DNA of 14,664 nt, taken from positions 1 through 14,664 of the forward strand of contig CAYRXO010000082.1 in the NCBI GenBank assembly GCA_964428215.1, written 5' to 3'. Under the pieces are notes generated by a model. It made no database searches, was not told the origin of the DNA, and saw only the letters and a program-made list of their open reading frames with translations. Within the stretch, counting starts at the first letter, position 1, and each line of letters begins with the position of its first letter. This document shows, in pieces, positions 1 through 7,058 of this stretch. The stretch is from Accumulibacter sp964428215 (GTDB lineage Bacteria; Pseudomonadota; Gammaproteobacteria; Burkholderiales; Rhodocyclaceae). The translations under genes and the position numbers were made by a program.

Positions 1-1
1 C

Positions 2-1615
2 ATCTTCAAGATGGCCGAAGCGCCGATCTTCCATGTCAACGGCGACGATCCGGAGTCGGTGGCCTTGGTGACCGGCATCGCTGCCGACTATCGCCGGACC
101 TTCAAAAAAGACGTCGTCGTCGATATCGTCTGCTTCCGCAAGCTCGGACACAACGAGCAGGACGAACCGATGGTTACCCAGCCTTTGATGTACAAGAAAA
201 TCCAGATGCATCCGGGGACGCGTAAATTGTATGCCGACAAACTGGTTGCCGAAGGCATCTTGCACCCGGATGGTCCAGAAGAGTTGATTGCCGACTACCG
301 TGCGCATCTCGATCGAGGAGAACTGCTCTATAACCCGGTGATTGCCGGTTATCGCCATCCGATGACCATCGACTGGACGCCGTTCCTGCCGCCAAAGTAC
401 ATCGAGAACTGCGATACCAAAGTGCCGCTGGCCGAATTGCAACGCCTTGTCGACCGCCTGACGACGGTTCCGCGGAATTTCACATTGCACAGTCGGGTCA
501 AGAAGATCATCGATGATCGCCGGCAAATGGGTGAGGGGCGCCTGCCGATCGATTGGGGAATGGCCGAAAATCTGGCTTACGCCTCGCTGCTGGTTTCCGG
601 TTATGGCGTACGCATTTCCGGCGAAGACGTCGGACGCAGCACCTTCTTCCATCGCCACGCGGCGCTGCACGATCAGAATCGCGAACATTGGGACAAGGGC
701 ACCTATTATCCGCTTGGCCATCTGCAGGAGCGCCAAGGCAGCTTCCAGTGTTTCGATTCGGTTCTTTCCGAAGAAGCCGTACTTGCTTTCGAGTATGGCT
801 ATTCGACTGCCAATCCGCACGAACTAGTGGTTTGGGAAGCTCAGTTTGGCGATTTTGCCAATGGCGCGCAGGTGGTCATTGATCAGTTCATTGCCTCGGG
901 TGAGACGAAGTGGGGGCGGGCCAGCGGGCTGGTCCTGCTGTTGCCGCATGGCTATGAAGGGCAGGGGCCCGAACACTCGTCGGCGCGTATTGAACGTTAT
1001 ATGCAGCTTTGCGCCGAAATGAACATGGAAGTCTGCCAGCCATCGACACCGGCACAGGTCTTCCATTTGCTGCGCCGCCAGGCAGTGCGCAATCAGCGCA
1101 AACCGTTGATCGTGTTTACTCCCAAGTCATTGTTGCGTCACAAGGATGCAACATCAGCGCTTGATGAACTCAGCGAAGGCGAATTCCAACCGGTGATCGG
1201 CGAGGTCGAAGCGATCAACGCCAAGAAGGTGACGCGGGTCGTTTTCTGTTCCGGAAAAGTGTATTACGAACTGGTCGCCGCACGGCAGGAGCAAAAGATT
1301 CCGCATGTGGCCATTGCCCGACTTGAACAGTTCTATCCTTTCCCGCAGGAGGCATTCCAGGCCGAGCTTGCCAAATATCCCAAAGCGAGCGAAGTCGTCT
1401 GGTGTCAGGAAGAGCCGCGTAACCAGGGGGCGTGGTACTGGATTGCGTCGCGTCAGCATCTGTCGCGCTCGCTCAGCGACAGGCAGCACTTGTTGCTAGT
1501 ATCGCGTCCTGCATCGGCGTCTCCAGCGGTGGGCTATTACAGCAAGCACAATGCCCAACAAAAGGCTCTGATCGACTCCGTCTTTGGTGAGATCGAGTAT
1601 TACAAATTGCCCTGA
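2..1615 (+). CDS. sucA: 2-oxoglutarate dehydrogenase E1 component (SucA/OdhA), 3' part
   Basis: This is the thiamine-diphosphate-dependent E1 subunit that decarboxylates 2-oxoglutarate and transfers succinyl to the E2 lipoyl group in the TCA cycle. The reading frame is open to the left edge, so only the C-terminal 537 residues of a protein usually about 930-950 long are present. The sequence follows E. coli SucA closely: the APIFHVNGDDPE start of the segment, the GHNEQDEP motif of the ThDP-binding region, QPLMYKKI, then SGEDVGRSTFFHRHA, VLSEEAVLAFEYGY, WEAQFGDFANGAQVVIDQF, LLPHGYEGQGPEHSSAR, and the C-terminal CSGKVYYEL, WCQEEPRNQGAW and GRPAS-like (SRPASASPAVGY) motifs. It stops with TGA 11 bases before sucB, whose Shine-Dalgarno lies in that gap, which indicates one operon. 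No frameshift is seen. The identity is certain; the 5' end and promoter lie outside the window. Confidence 0.97.
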   Translation: MFKMAEAPIFHVNGDDPESVALVTGIAADYRRTFKKDVVVDIVCFRKLGHNEQDEPMVTQPLMYKKIQMHPGTRKLYADKLVAEGILHPDGPEELIADYRAHLDRGELLYNPVIAGYRHPMTIDWTPFLPPKYIENCDTKVPLAELQRLVDRLTTVPRNFTLHSRVKKIIDDRRQMGEGRLPIDWGMAENLAYASLLVSGYGVRISGEDVGRSTFFHRHAALHDQNREHWDKGTYYPLGHLQERQGSFQCFDSVLSEEAVLAFEYGYSTANPHELVVWEAQFGDFANGAQVVIDQFIASGETKWGRASGLVLLLPHGYEGQGPEHSSARIERYMQLCAEMNMEVCQPSTPAQVFHLLRRQAVRNQRKPLIVFTPKSLLRHKDATSALDELSEGEFQPVIGEVEAINAKKVTRVVFCSGKVYYELVAARQEQKIPHVAIARLEQFYPFPQEAFQAELAKYPKASEVVWCQEEPRNQGAWYWIASRQHLSRSLSDRQHLLLVSRPASASPAVGYYSKHNAQQKALIDSVFGEIEYYKLP

Positions 1616-1626
1616 ACGGAGAGAAC

Positions 1627-2874
1627 ATGATCATCGACGTCAAAGTTCCACAGCTTTCCGAGTCCGTTGCAGAAGCAACGCTGGTTTCCTGGCATAGAAA
1701 GGCCGGTGAAGCCGTCACCCGGGATGAAAACCTGATTGATATCGAGACCGACAAGGTTGTCCTTGAATTACCGGCGCCAGACAGTGGGGTGTTGGTGGAA
1801 ATCGTCAAGGGCAACGGTGATACGGTCGTCTCTGGCGAAGTCATCGCGCGTATCGATACCGCTGCACAGGCGGGTACAGTCGCGGCACCCGCTGCCAAGC
1901 CAGCCGCCAAAACGGAGACGCCCGCCGCCGTACCAGCGGCAGCGAGTACTGCCCCTGCCAGCGGTGTTGCCATGCCTGCTGCCCGGAAAATTCTTGAAGA
2001 AAAAGGCGTTTCGGCTGCCGATGTGGTGGGTAGTGGACGTGGTGGGCGGGTGACCAAGGCCGATGCGCTGGCGGTACAAGCACCGGTAGCCGCCAAAGCG
2101 CCGGTAGCCACGCCGACCACCCCGGTTGCTCCAACTTTACTGCCAGCACCGCTCGTTGAGATACCTCTCAGCCAGCGTCCTGAACAACGGGTGCCGATGT
2201 CCCGCTTGCGGGCACGCATCGCCGAACGTCTACTGCAGTCGCAGGCGAGCAACGCCATTTTGACGACTTTCAACGAAGTCAATATGGGGCCGGTGATGGC
2301 GCTGCGCAAACAATATGGCGAGCGCTTCGAAAAGGCGCATGGCGTTCGCCTTGGTTTCATGGGCTTTTTCGTCAAAGCAGCTGTTGCCGCGTTGCAGAAG
2401 TTCCCGATCATCAACGCTTCCGTGGACGGCAATGACATTGTCTATCACGGTTACATCGACATCGGTATTGCGGTCGGCAGCCCGCGCGGTTTGGTTGTTC
2501 CCATCCTGCGCGATGCCGATCAGATGAGCATCGCCGATATCGAGAAAAAGATCGGCGAATTCGGCGTCAAAGCCAAAGATGGCAAGTTGTCGATGGAAGA
2601 TCTGACCGGTGGAACGTTTTCAATTTCCAATGGCGGTATTTTCGGCTCGATGTTATCGACACCGATCATCAACCCGCCGCAATCGGCCATTCTCGGCATT
2701 CACGCGACCAAGGATCGGCCGGTCGTCGAAAACGGTCAGGTCGTCATCCGGCCGATCAACTATCTGGCCATGTCTTACGACCACCGGATCATCGATGGTC
2801 GTGAAGCCGTGCTGGGTCTGGTGACGATGAAGGAAGCGTTGGAAGATCCGGCCCGCCTGCTGCTCGGCGTCTGA
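1627..2874 (+). CDS. sucB: dihydrolipoyl succinyltransferase E2 of 2-oxoglutarate dehydrogenase
   Basis: This is the E2 core that passes the succinyl group from the E1-generated lipoyl thioester to CoA. The protein is 415 residues, normal for the family. Residues 1-76 are a single lipoyl domain with the lipoylated lysine at K43 in IETDKVVLE. An Ala/Pro-rich linker (about 80-113) leads to the peripheral subunit-binding domain (about 115-150, AMPAARKILEEKGV then GSGRGGRVTKAD). A second Ala/Pro linker leads to the catalytic domain from about residue 185 (RVPMSRLRARIAERL). The active-site motif SYDHRIIDG supplies H386 and D390. IGIAVGSPRGLVVPILRDAD and GGTFSISNGGIFGS are typical of SucB rather than AceF. 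The ATG is preceded by GGAG with a 6-base gap. The neighbours sucA and lpdA confirm the complex. Confidence 0.98.
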   Translation: MIIDVKVPQLSESVAEATLVSWHRKAGEAVTRDENLIDIETDKVVLELPAPDSGVLVEIVKGNGDTVVSGEVIARIDTAAQAGTVAAPAAKPAAKTETPAAVPAAASTAPASGVAMPAARKILEEKGVSAADVVGSGRGGRVTKADALAVQAPVAAKAPVATPTTPVAPTLLPAPLVEIPLSQRPEQRVPMSRLRARIAERLLQSQASNAILTTFNEVNMGPVMALRKQYGERFEKAHGVRLGFMGFFVKAAVAALQKFPIINASVDGNDIVYHGYIDIGIAVGSPRGLVVPILRDADQMSIADIEKKIGEFGVKAKDGKLSMEDLTGGTFSISNGGIFGSMLSTPIINPPQSAILGIHATKDRPVVENGQVVIRPINYLAMSYDHRIIDGREAVLGLVTMKEALEDPARLLLGV

Positions 2875-2888
2875 GTCATTCACTCGCG

Positions 2889-2927
2889 AGGCACGGAGTT
2901 TCACAGTTTCCCCTGTGCTCCGTGCCT
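2889..2927 (+). repeat. large hairpin in the sucB-lpdA gap
   Basis: AGGCACGGAG (2889-2898) is perfectly complementary to CTCCGTGCCT (2918-2927). Inside it, CACAG (2902-2906) pairs with CTGTG (2913-2917) around a TTTCCC loop, leaving a TTT bulge on one side. No clean U-run follows (TCTGTGTTTCTG), so it is a poor intrinsic terminator. It could be an mRNA processing or stability element, a partial attenuator that sets E3 level, or a copy of a dispersed palindromic repeat. The structure is seen directly; the role is inferred. Confidence 0.8.
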
Positions 2928-2962
2928 TCTGTGTTTCTGCGGTTGGAAAAGGAAAGAAAAAC

Positions 2963-4399
2963 ATGTCCAAGCAATTCGACGTTCTCGTCATCGGTGGCGG
3001 CCCGGGTGGTTACATCGCCGCGATTCGGGCCGCCCAGCTCGGTTTTTCCGTCGCCTGTTGTGAATCCAATCCCTATGCCGATCCGAAAGGTGAGCCGCGG
3101 CTGGGTGGTACCTGTCTGAATGTCGGTTGCATTCCCTCCAAAGCGCTATTGCACACCTCGCACCTGTTCGAAGAGGCCGGTCACAGTTTTTCTGAACAAG
3201 GGATCGCTATTGGTGCGCCGAGCATCGACGTCAGCAAGATGCTGGCGCGCAAGGATGCGATCGTCAAACAACTGACCACTGGCATCAAGGGACTGTTCAA
3301 GAAAAACAAAGTCACATTGCTCAATGGACATGGAGCGTTTGTCGGTCAGGGTGGCACATCGGGGAATGAAGTTTGGCAGGTTAAAGTTGCTGACGAGGTG
3401 CATGAGGCCAAACAGGTGATCGTGGCTACCGGGTCCAAACCGCGCCATCTGTCCGGTGTGCCGGTCGATAACGAGATCGTTTGCGACAACGTTGGTGCCT
3501 TGTCGATCAATAGCGTACCCAAAAAATTGGCAGTGATCGGTGCCGGCGTCATCGGCCTGGAAATGGGCAGCGTCTGGCGGCGTCTCGGTGCTGATGTGAC
3601 GGTACTCGAAGCACTGCCTGATTTTCTTGGCGTGGCGGATATCGATGTCGCCAAGGAGGCAGCCAAGGTCTTTGCCAAACAAGGTTTGAAGATCGTGACC
3701 GGTATTACCATCGGGGACGTCAAAATTTCCCAAAAGGGTGTGTCCATCGACTATTCCGATAAAGACGCTAACGATCTCAAGCTCGATGCCGATCGTCTGA
3801 TTGTCTCGATCGGCCGTGTCCCGAATACCGATGGTCTGCAAGCCGATGCAGTTGGACTGAATATCAACGATCGCGGCCAGATCGTCGTCGATGCCCATTG
3901 CCGTACCAATTTGCCGGGTGTCTGGGCAATTGGTGATGTTGTCGCGGGCCCCATGCTGGCACATAAGGCGATGGAAGAAGGCGTGATGGTTGCTGAAATC
4001 ATGGCTGGCCAAGCGGGACATTGCAATTTCGATACCGTTCCCTGGGTGATCTACACCAGCCCGGAGATCGCCTGGGTCGGCAAGAACGAACAACAATTGA
4101 AAACCGATGGCGTGGCTTATAAAGTGGGCAAAATTCCTTTTGCCGCCAATGGTCGCGCGTTAGGAATGGGCGATCCGACCGGCTTCGTCAAGATGATCAT
4201 CTGTGCCAAAACCGACCGCATACTGGGAGTGCATGTCATTGGCGCCAATGCTTCCGAACTGATTGCCGAAGGCGTCGTGGCGATGGAATTCGGGGCGACG
4301 TCAGAAGATTTGGCGAGAATCTGCCATGCACATCCGACGCTATCCGAAGTGGTGCACGAAGCGGCGCTGGCTTGTGACAAAAGACCGCTCCATTTTTGA
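2963..4399 (+). CDS. lpdA: dihydrolipoamide dehydrogenase E3
   Basis: This FAD-dependent disulfide oxidoreductase re-oxidises the E2 dihydrolipoyl group and reduces NAD+. It serves the 2-oxoglutarate dehydrogenase complex here and possibly other 2-oxoacid complexes. The protein is 478 residues, normal for E3. It shows the N-terminal FAD-binding GGGPGG (residues 11-16), the redox-active disulfide C51/C56 in GGTCLNVGCIPSKALL, the NAD-binding GAGVIGLEMG, the second FAD motif (WAIGDVVAGPMLAHKA), and the C-terminal catalytic pair H457 and E462 in HAHPTLSE. I chose the ATG at 2963 because MSKQFDVLVIGGG is the family N-terminus and a purine-rich AAGGAAAG lies just upstream. An in-frame start at 2915 would lie inside the upstream hairpin and add 16 unrelated residues. 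It is the last gene of the sucAB-lpdA operon. Confidence 0.98.
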   Translation: MSKQFDVLVIGGGPGGYIAAIRAAQLGFSVACCESNPYADPKGEPRLGGTCLNVGCIPSKALLHTSHLFEEAGHSFSEQGIAIGAPSIDVSKMLARKDAIVKQLTTGIKGLFKKNKVTLLNGHGAFVGQGGTSGNEVWQVKVADEVHEAKQVIVATGSKPRHLSGVPVDNEIVCDNVGALSINSVPKKLAVIGAGVIGLEMGSVWRRLGADVTVLEALPDFLGVADIDVAKEAAKVFAKQGLKIVTGITIGDVKISQKGVSIDYSDKDANDLKLDADRLIVSIGRVPNTDGLQADAVGLNINDRGQIVVDAHCRTNLPGVWAIGDVVAGPMLAHKAMEEGVMVAEIMAGQAGHCNFDTVPWVIYTSPEIAWVGKNEQQLKTDGVAYKVGKIPFAANGRALGMGDPTGFVKMIICAKTDRILGVHVIGANASELIAEGVVAMEFGATSEDLARICHAHPTLSEVVHEAALACDKRPLHF

Positions 4400-4417
4400 C
4401 CCGGAGATATGCTTCAC

Positions 4418-4454
4418 AAGAAAAAACGAGCGGCTAGACCGCTCGTTTTTTCTT
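4418..4454. terminator. bidirectional intrinsic terminator between lpdA and the MBL gene
   Basis: A 16-bp perfect stem (4418-4433 with 4439-4454) with a CTAGA loop has a GC-rich centre (CGAGCGG/CCGCTCG) flanked by A6 on the left and T6 on the right, giving a U-run on both strands. It lies 18 bases after lpdA and 15 bases after the convergent hydrolase gene, so it can end both transcripts. Confidence 0.93.
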
Positions 4455-4469
4455 TTCCGACTACCTCTC

Positions 4470-5102
4470 TCAGTCACTGCAGAAGGGGTTGTAACGTCTT
4501 TCCGTACCGAAGGTTGAAATCGGCCCGTGACCTGGGATAAAGGTGACATCGTCACCGAGTGGAAACAGGCGCTCGCGTATTGACGCGATCAAGGTATCAA
4601 AATCGCCCTTCGGAAAATCTGTGCGGCCGATTGAACCCTGGAACAGCACATCGCCGACGACGGCCAGCCGTCCGGGCCGGTCAAAAAATACGATATGCCC
4701 GGGTGTGTGACCAGGGCAGTGCAGCACGGCAAAAACCCTGTCGCCGACGGTCACGCTGTCGCCATGCTCCAGCCAACGGTTCGGTGTAAAGACGCGAACA
4801 TTTGGAAAGCCGAACATCTTGCTTTGTGCCGGCATGCCATCGATCCAGAACTGATCCTCGCGCTGTGGCCCTTCGATTGGCAAGGAAAGTCTTTCCGCCA
4901 GTTCGGCAACGGCGCCGGCATGGTCGATGTGGCCATGCGTTACCAGAATTTTTTCAAGAACGATCTTTTTGGCCTCGACGGCGCGCAGGATACGTGGAAT
5001 ATCGCCACCAGGATCAACGACAGCGCCACGCATCGATTTTTCGCACCACAGGAGGCTGCAGTTTTGTTCGAAAGGAGTTACAGGGATAATCTGGTAGTTC
5101 AT
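4470..5102 (-). CDS. metallo-beta-lactamase-fold hydrolase, YcbL/glyoxalase II type
   Basis: This is a cytosolic metallohydrolase of the MBL superfamily, closest by eye to YcbL-type glyoxalase II enzymes, which hydrolyse S-lactoylglutathione-like thioesters. From MNYQIIPVTPFEQNCSLLWC it is 210 residues, full length for this type. It has the metal-binding motif THGHIDH (H56, H58, D60, H61), a second histidine in HCPGHTPGH, the bridging aspartate in VVGDVLFQGSIGRTDFPKGD, and the terminal FIPGHGP. An ATG four codons upstream (5114) is possible. Neither start has a strong Shine-Dalgarno, and the family N-terminus favours 5102. There is no signal peptide. The gene converges on lpdA and shares its terminator, so it is not part of that operon. 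The fold and metal site are secure. The substrate is not: a persulfide dioxygenase or other thioesterase role cannot be excluded from sequence alone. Confidence 0.87.
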   Translation of the reverse strand: MNYQIIPVTPFEQNCSLLWCEKSMRGAVVDPGGDIPRILRAVEAKKIVLEKILVTHGHIDHAGAVAELAERLSLPIEGPQREDQFWIDGMPAQSKMFGFPNVRVFTPNRWLEHGDSVTVGDRVFAVLHCPGHTPGHIVFFDRPGRLAVVGDVLFQGSIGRTDFPKGDFDTLIASIRERLFPLGDDVTFIPGHGPISTFGTERRYNPFCSD

Positions 5103-5571
5103 CGTTGGTGCCATGAAATGGAAACAGGCGTGATTATCCTGGAAATTGCTTCTTATATTACCCGGAATAGAAATATGCGGCAGTTATGAACTGAATGATG
5201 AAATGTCTGATCAACGATGGCAATGTTACTCAACCAATGAAGGTTCGCAATACAAGAATTTGCTTGATCGGTATTCTGCGCATCAGAACTCGTTGAGGAA
5301 CTCAAGGCAGGCAATTAAAAATTCATATTTAAATTCGACGATTTTGTGCACCACGCTTTCAATCGGTCGAAAGGTGAGTGGTGACAATAATGGTCACTTC
5401 AGCGGTGCAAAGTGCAAGCCGATTCGGCGCCGGAGCATGCATTGACTACGACAAAAAAATTTTCCGACATTGTCGACAAGATTGCCAAACAAATATTATT
5501 GCCTGATAGCGTTGAACACTTAACGAACTGTCTGAAAAACAAGCATAGTCAATGCCAGCAATGGCAATAAG
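5103..5571. other. gene-poor stretch between the hydrolase and zinc-ribbon genes
   Basis: This stretch is visibly A+T-richer than the flanking operons. On the minus strand a TAATAT box (5155-5160) could be the -10 of the hydrolase promoter, but no good -35 goes with it. A short inverted repeat GTGAC-N7-GTCAC lies near 5380-5400. Near 5550, on the minus strand, a TGCCA-TTGC-TGGCA hairpin followed some 11 bases later by a short T-run is a weak candidate terminator for the zinc-ribbon gene. A plus-strand frame from a TTG at 5146 to 5445 is open, but has no Shine-Dalgarno and no recognisable motif. I call no gene here. Confidence 0.5.
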
Positions 5572-6006
5572 TCAGCTTTTTTCGGCAGCCAATTTTCTTG
5601 CTGCCCGGGCCAGAGCTTTTCTGGCTTTTTCTGCCTTGATGTGTGCCAAAGCCTGTGCGCGGTTGCAATCCTTGCAATATGAGTGCAAGCCATCTGAACT
5701 GCGGGAATTTTTATGAAATTCCAAAGTGCTTTTCACTTGCTTGCACTTTACACAGGTTTTCATTTTCACTTTAACTTCTTCTTTTAACGAAAAATTCTGT
5801 TGTTGCACGTCACTTGGCCGATTTTGTTCGACGCCAGATTGTGTTGCTGTCAGTTCGACGCCCTGCTTTGTCGCTGCCGGCAAGCCTGGGTCAGAAATAT
5901 CAGGGGTGTTTGATTTGACTGCTAAGCCATGAGCGATTTGCGCTGCGGCATTTACCATTTGGGGCAAAGTGGAAATTTCATTGGGGCATACAAGCTGAAA
6001 GCTCAT
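5572..6006 (-). CDS. small zinc-ribbon (HNH-associated type) protein of unknown function
   Basis: This is a 144-residue soluble protein that I cannot assign to a named family member. Residues 1-80 are low in motifs and probably flexible (Q, T, P, S rich). Residues 83-116 form a four-cysteine zinc site, C85-x2-C88-x22-C111-x2-C114, in the pattern KTCVKCKQVKSTLEFHKN then SSDGLHSYCKDCNRAQ. This is the zinc-ribbon seen at the N-terminus of many HNH endonucleases and as small stand-alone phage or bacterial proteins. The HNH catalytic histidines that would follow are absent. The tail (120-144) is instead an Ala/Lys/Arg-rich helix, likely to bind nucleic acid. The ATG at 6006 has a strong Shine-Dalgarno (AGAAGGAG, 6-base spacer), the best evidence that it is translated. 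It stands alone in an A+T-rich pocket. It may be a regulator or an accessory phage-derived protein, but no function is claimed. Confidence 0.7.
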   Translation of the reverse strand: MSFQLVCPNEISTLPQMVNAAAQIAHGLAVKSNTPDISDPGLPAATKQGVELTATQSGVEQNRPSDVQQQNFSLKEEVKVKMKTCVKCKQVKSTLEFHKNSRSSDGLHSYCKDCNRAQALAHIKAEKARKALARAARKLAAEKS

Positions 6007-6042
6007 TGCTGGCTCCTTCTATGACATATTGGAAAAAAATTG

Positions 6043-6088
6043 TTTATACCTGCAAGCGCAAGGGAATGTATTGTGCTAGCTGCTTGCA
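6043..6088 (-). promoter_or_regulatory. candidate control region of the zinc-ribbon gene
   Basis: On the minus strand a TATAAA box (6043-6048) lies 36 bases before the ATG of the zinc-ribbon gene. No good -35 hexamer is present. Instead, a perfect inverted repeat TGCAAGC (6051-6057) / GCTTGCA (6082-6088) with a 24-base spacer straddles the -35 position. This would fit a promoter that depends on, or is blocked by, a dimeric regulator. The bases are seen; the role is inferred. Confidence 0.35.
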
Positions 6089-6933
6089 CCTGATCGCGAC
6101 GGGTTGAAAACATACTCACGATTAGATCAGAACTTGTCATTGCTCGAGCTCACTGCCTTCTTGAGTTTGGGAGTGGGGACCGAAACGATCTCCATGCTCA
6201 TTCAGCTCAATTTGAGTCTTCCTTGTTGTTTGAATAAAAGCTACTTTCTCTGCTGGTCGTAATCAATGAATGGCCTACATTCTGCTTGTTTCAGATTTTG
6301 AAGCCAGGAACTAGTTGGCATAATTTCTAGACGCCAATCATTGGGGCGGCAGGATTTCACAGTCTGCTCAAAGTTGCGTTGTTTGTTTAAAGTGCATCAA
6401 TCTTGAGAATCGTCCTGGTTGAGAATAAGCAAAGACTATGCCGGTCGATAAGTAAAATTTATTCTATCAGTCGCTTAATACGACTGAGTAGCGAGTAAAA
6501 CTGTGCCAGTGCAGGGATATGTAAAAAAAACTGACACTTTTGGTGCAATTCAGGCGATTGTCTGCTTTTTCGCAACTGCTGAAGCTGGGATAAAGCGTAT
6601 CCTTGGAGTGTCGCCAGATGAACGAGGGCGACTAGATTGAATCCGTTTATGCTGGAGCAAGGGAAAGATGGCCCGAAAAAGTTCATTTGACCTGACAATT
6701 TGCTTGTGGTCTCATGCTTTGTTCTGTAAACACCAGTCGGCGCTCCTTCCTGCCTTTTGTCCGCCAGTGAAGACGGTCAATCGATCTCTGTGTTGACCGA
6801 AGTTGTGAATCAGCCATCATTCGGTATTTTTCCCCTATTCCCAGCAGGCCAGCGAACTGGTTCAGTCATGCGCGGTTATTGATACGGTCCAATCGAAAGC
6901 AATTAACTTGGATTCTCGTTTGATTGACGAATG

Positions 6934-7040
6934 CAGTTACCAGAGACGAATCGTAACTGTAACGTTTGACTGGTGTCAATAATTGTGGTGACAGTGCTCA
7001 AGAGCCGGTGTTATTGTTTAATATTATGATTTCATGAAAT
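6934..7040. promoter_or_regulatory. inverted-repeat cluster upstream of the Mu-type HTH gene
   Basis: Three symmetrical elements precede the gene at 7059. They are CAGTTAC-N12-GTAACTG (6934-6959), TTGAC-TGGT-GTCAA (6966-6979) and the perfect 12-base palindrome ATTTCATGAAAT (7029-7040). The sequence AACTGTAACG at 6955-6964 recurs at 7067-7076 within the first codons of the gene. These are plausible operator sites for an autoregulating DNA-binding protein. TATATT at 7043-7048 would suit a -10 box for a leaderless transcript starting at the ATG, but no -35 is clear. Confidence 0.35.
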
Positions 7041-7058
7041 TTTATATTTGTCCAAATC

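Larger units (their letters stand above)
6007..7058. other. 1-kb region without a convincing gene
   Basis: This is an A+T-rich intergenic region between two divergent accessory genes. Short frames exist on the minus strand (6459-6686 from an ATG; 6683-6820, an Arg/Lys-rich 46-residue frame), but none has a good Shine-Dalgarno or a recognisable domain. I find no tRNA, no small-SRP or tmRNA hallmark, no terminal inverted repeats of an insertion sequence, and no transposase motif. Several short inverted repeats cluster near its two ends and are listed separately. It may be eroded mobile DNA, or it may hold an unrecognised small RNA. Confidence 0.5.

Noticed and set aside
1473..2438. Long minus-strand open frame of 321 codons opposite sucB
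   Set aside because: It is antisense to the well-supported sucA end and sucB. Its Ala/Thr/Ser-rich composition is the usual shadow of a GC-rich gene.
2915..2962. Upstream start for lpdA
   Set aside because: It lies within the intergenic hairpin and adds 16 residues not found in E3 proteins.
3146..4096. Long minus-strand open frame of 316 codons opposite lpdA
   Set aside because: It is antisense to an intact lpdA and has no domain motif; a shadow of codon bias.
5423..5432. GGCGCCGG shared with the tRNA-Pro 3' region
   Set aside because: Only 8-9 bases of a common GC-rich palindrome; expected by chance.
5146..5445. Open plus-strand frame of 99 codons
   Set aside because: It starts with TTG, has no Shine-Dalgarno and no recognisable motif, and lies in A+T-rich intergenic DNA.
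6336..6360. Possible att-like copy of the tRNA-Pro 3' end (ATTGGGGCGGC-AGGATT compared with the tRNA end)
   Set aside because: The match needs several gaps and mismatches; no continuous block longer than about six bases agrees.
6459..6698. Minus-strand frame of about 75-79 codons in the empty kilobase
   Set aside because: The first start is TTG, the ATG at 6686 has only a weak purine stretch, and the Leu/Gln/Ser-rich product matches nothing I know.
6683..6820. Arg/Lys-rich 46-residue minus-strand frame starting with two ATG codons
   Set aside because: An AGGGGA lies too far upstream (about 10 bases) and the product is not recognisable. It is too short to support without conservation data.
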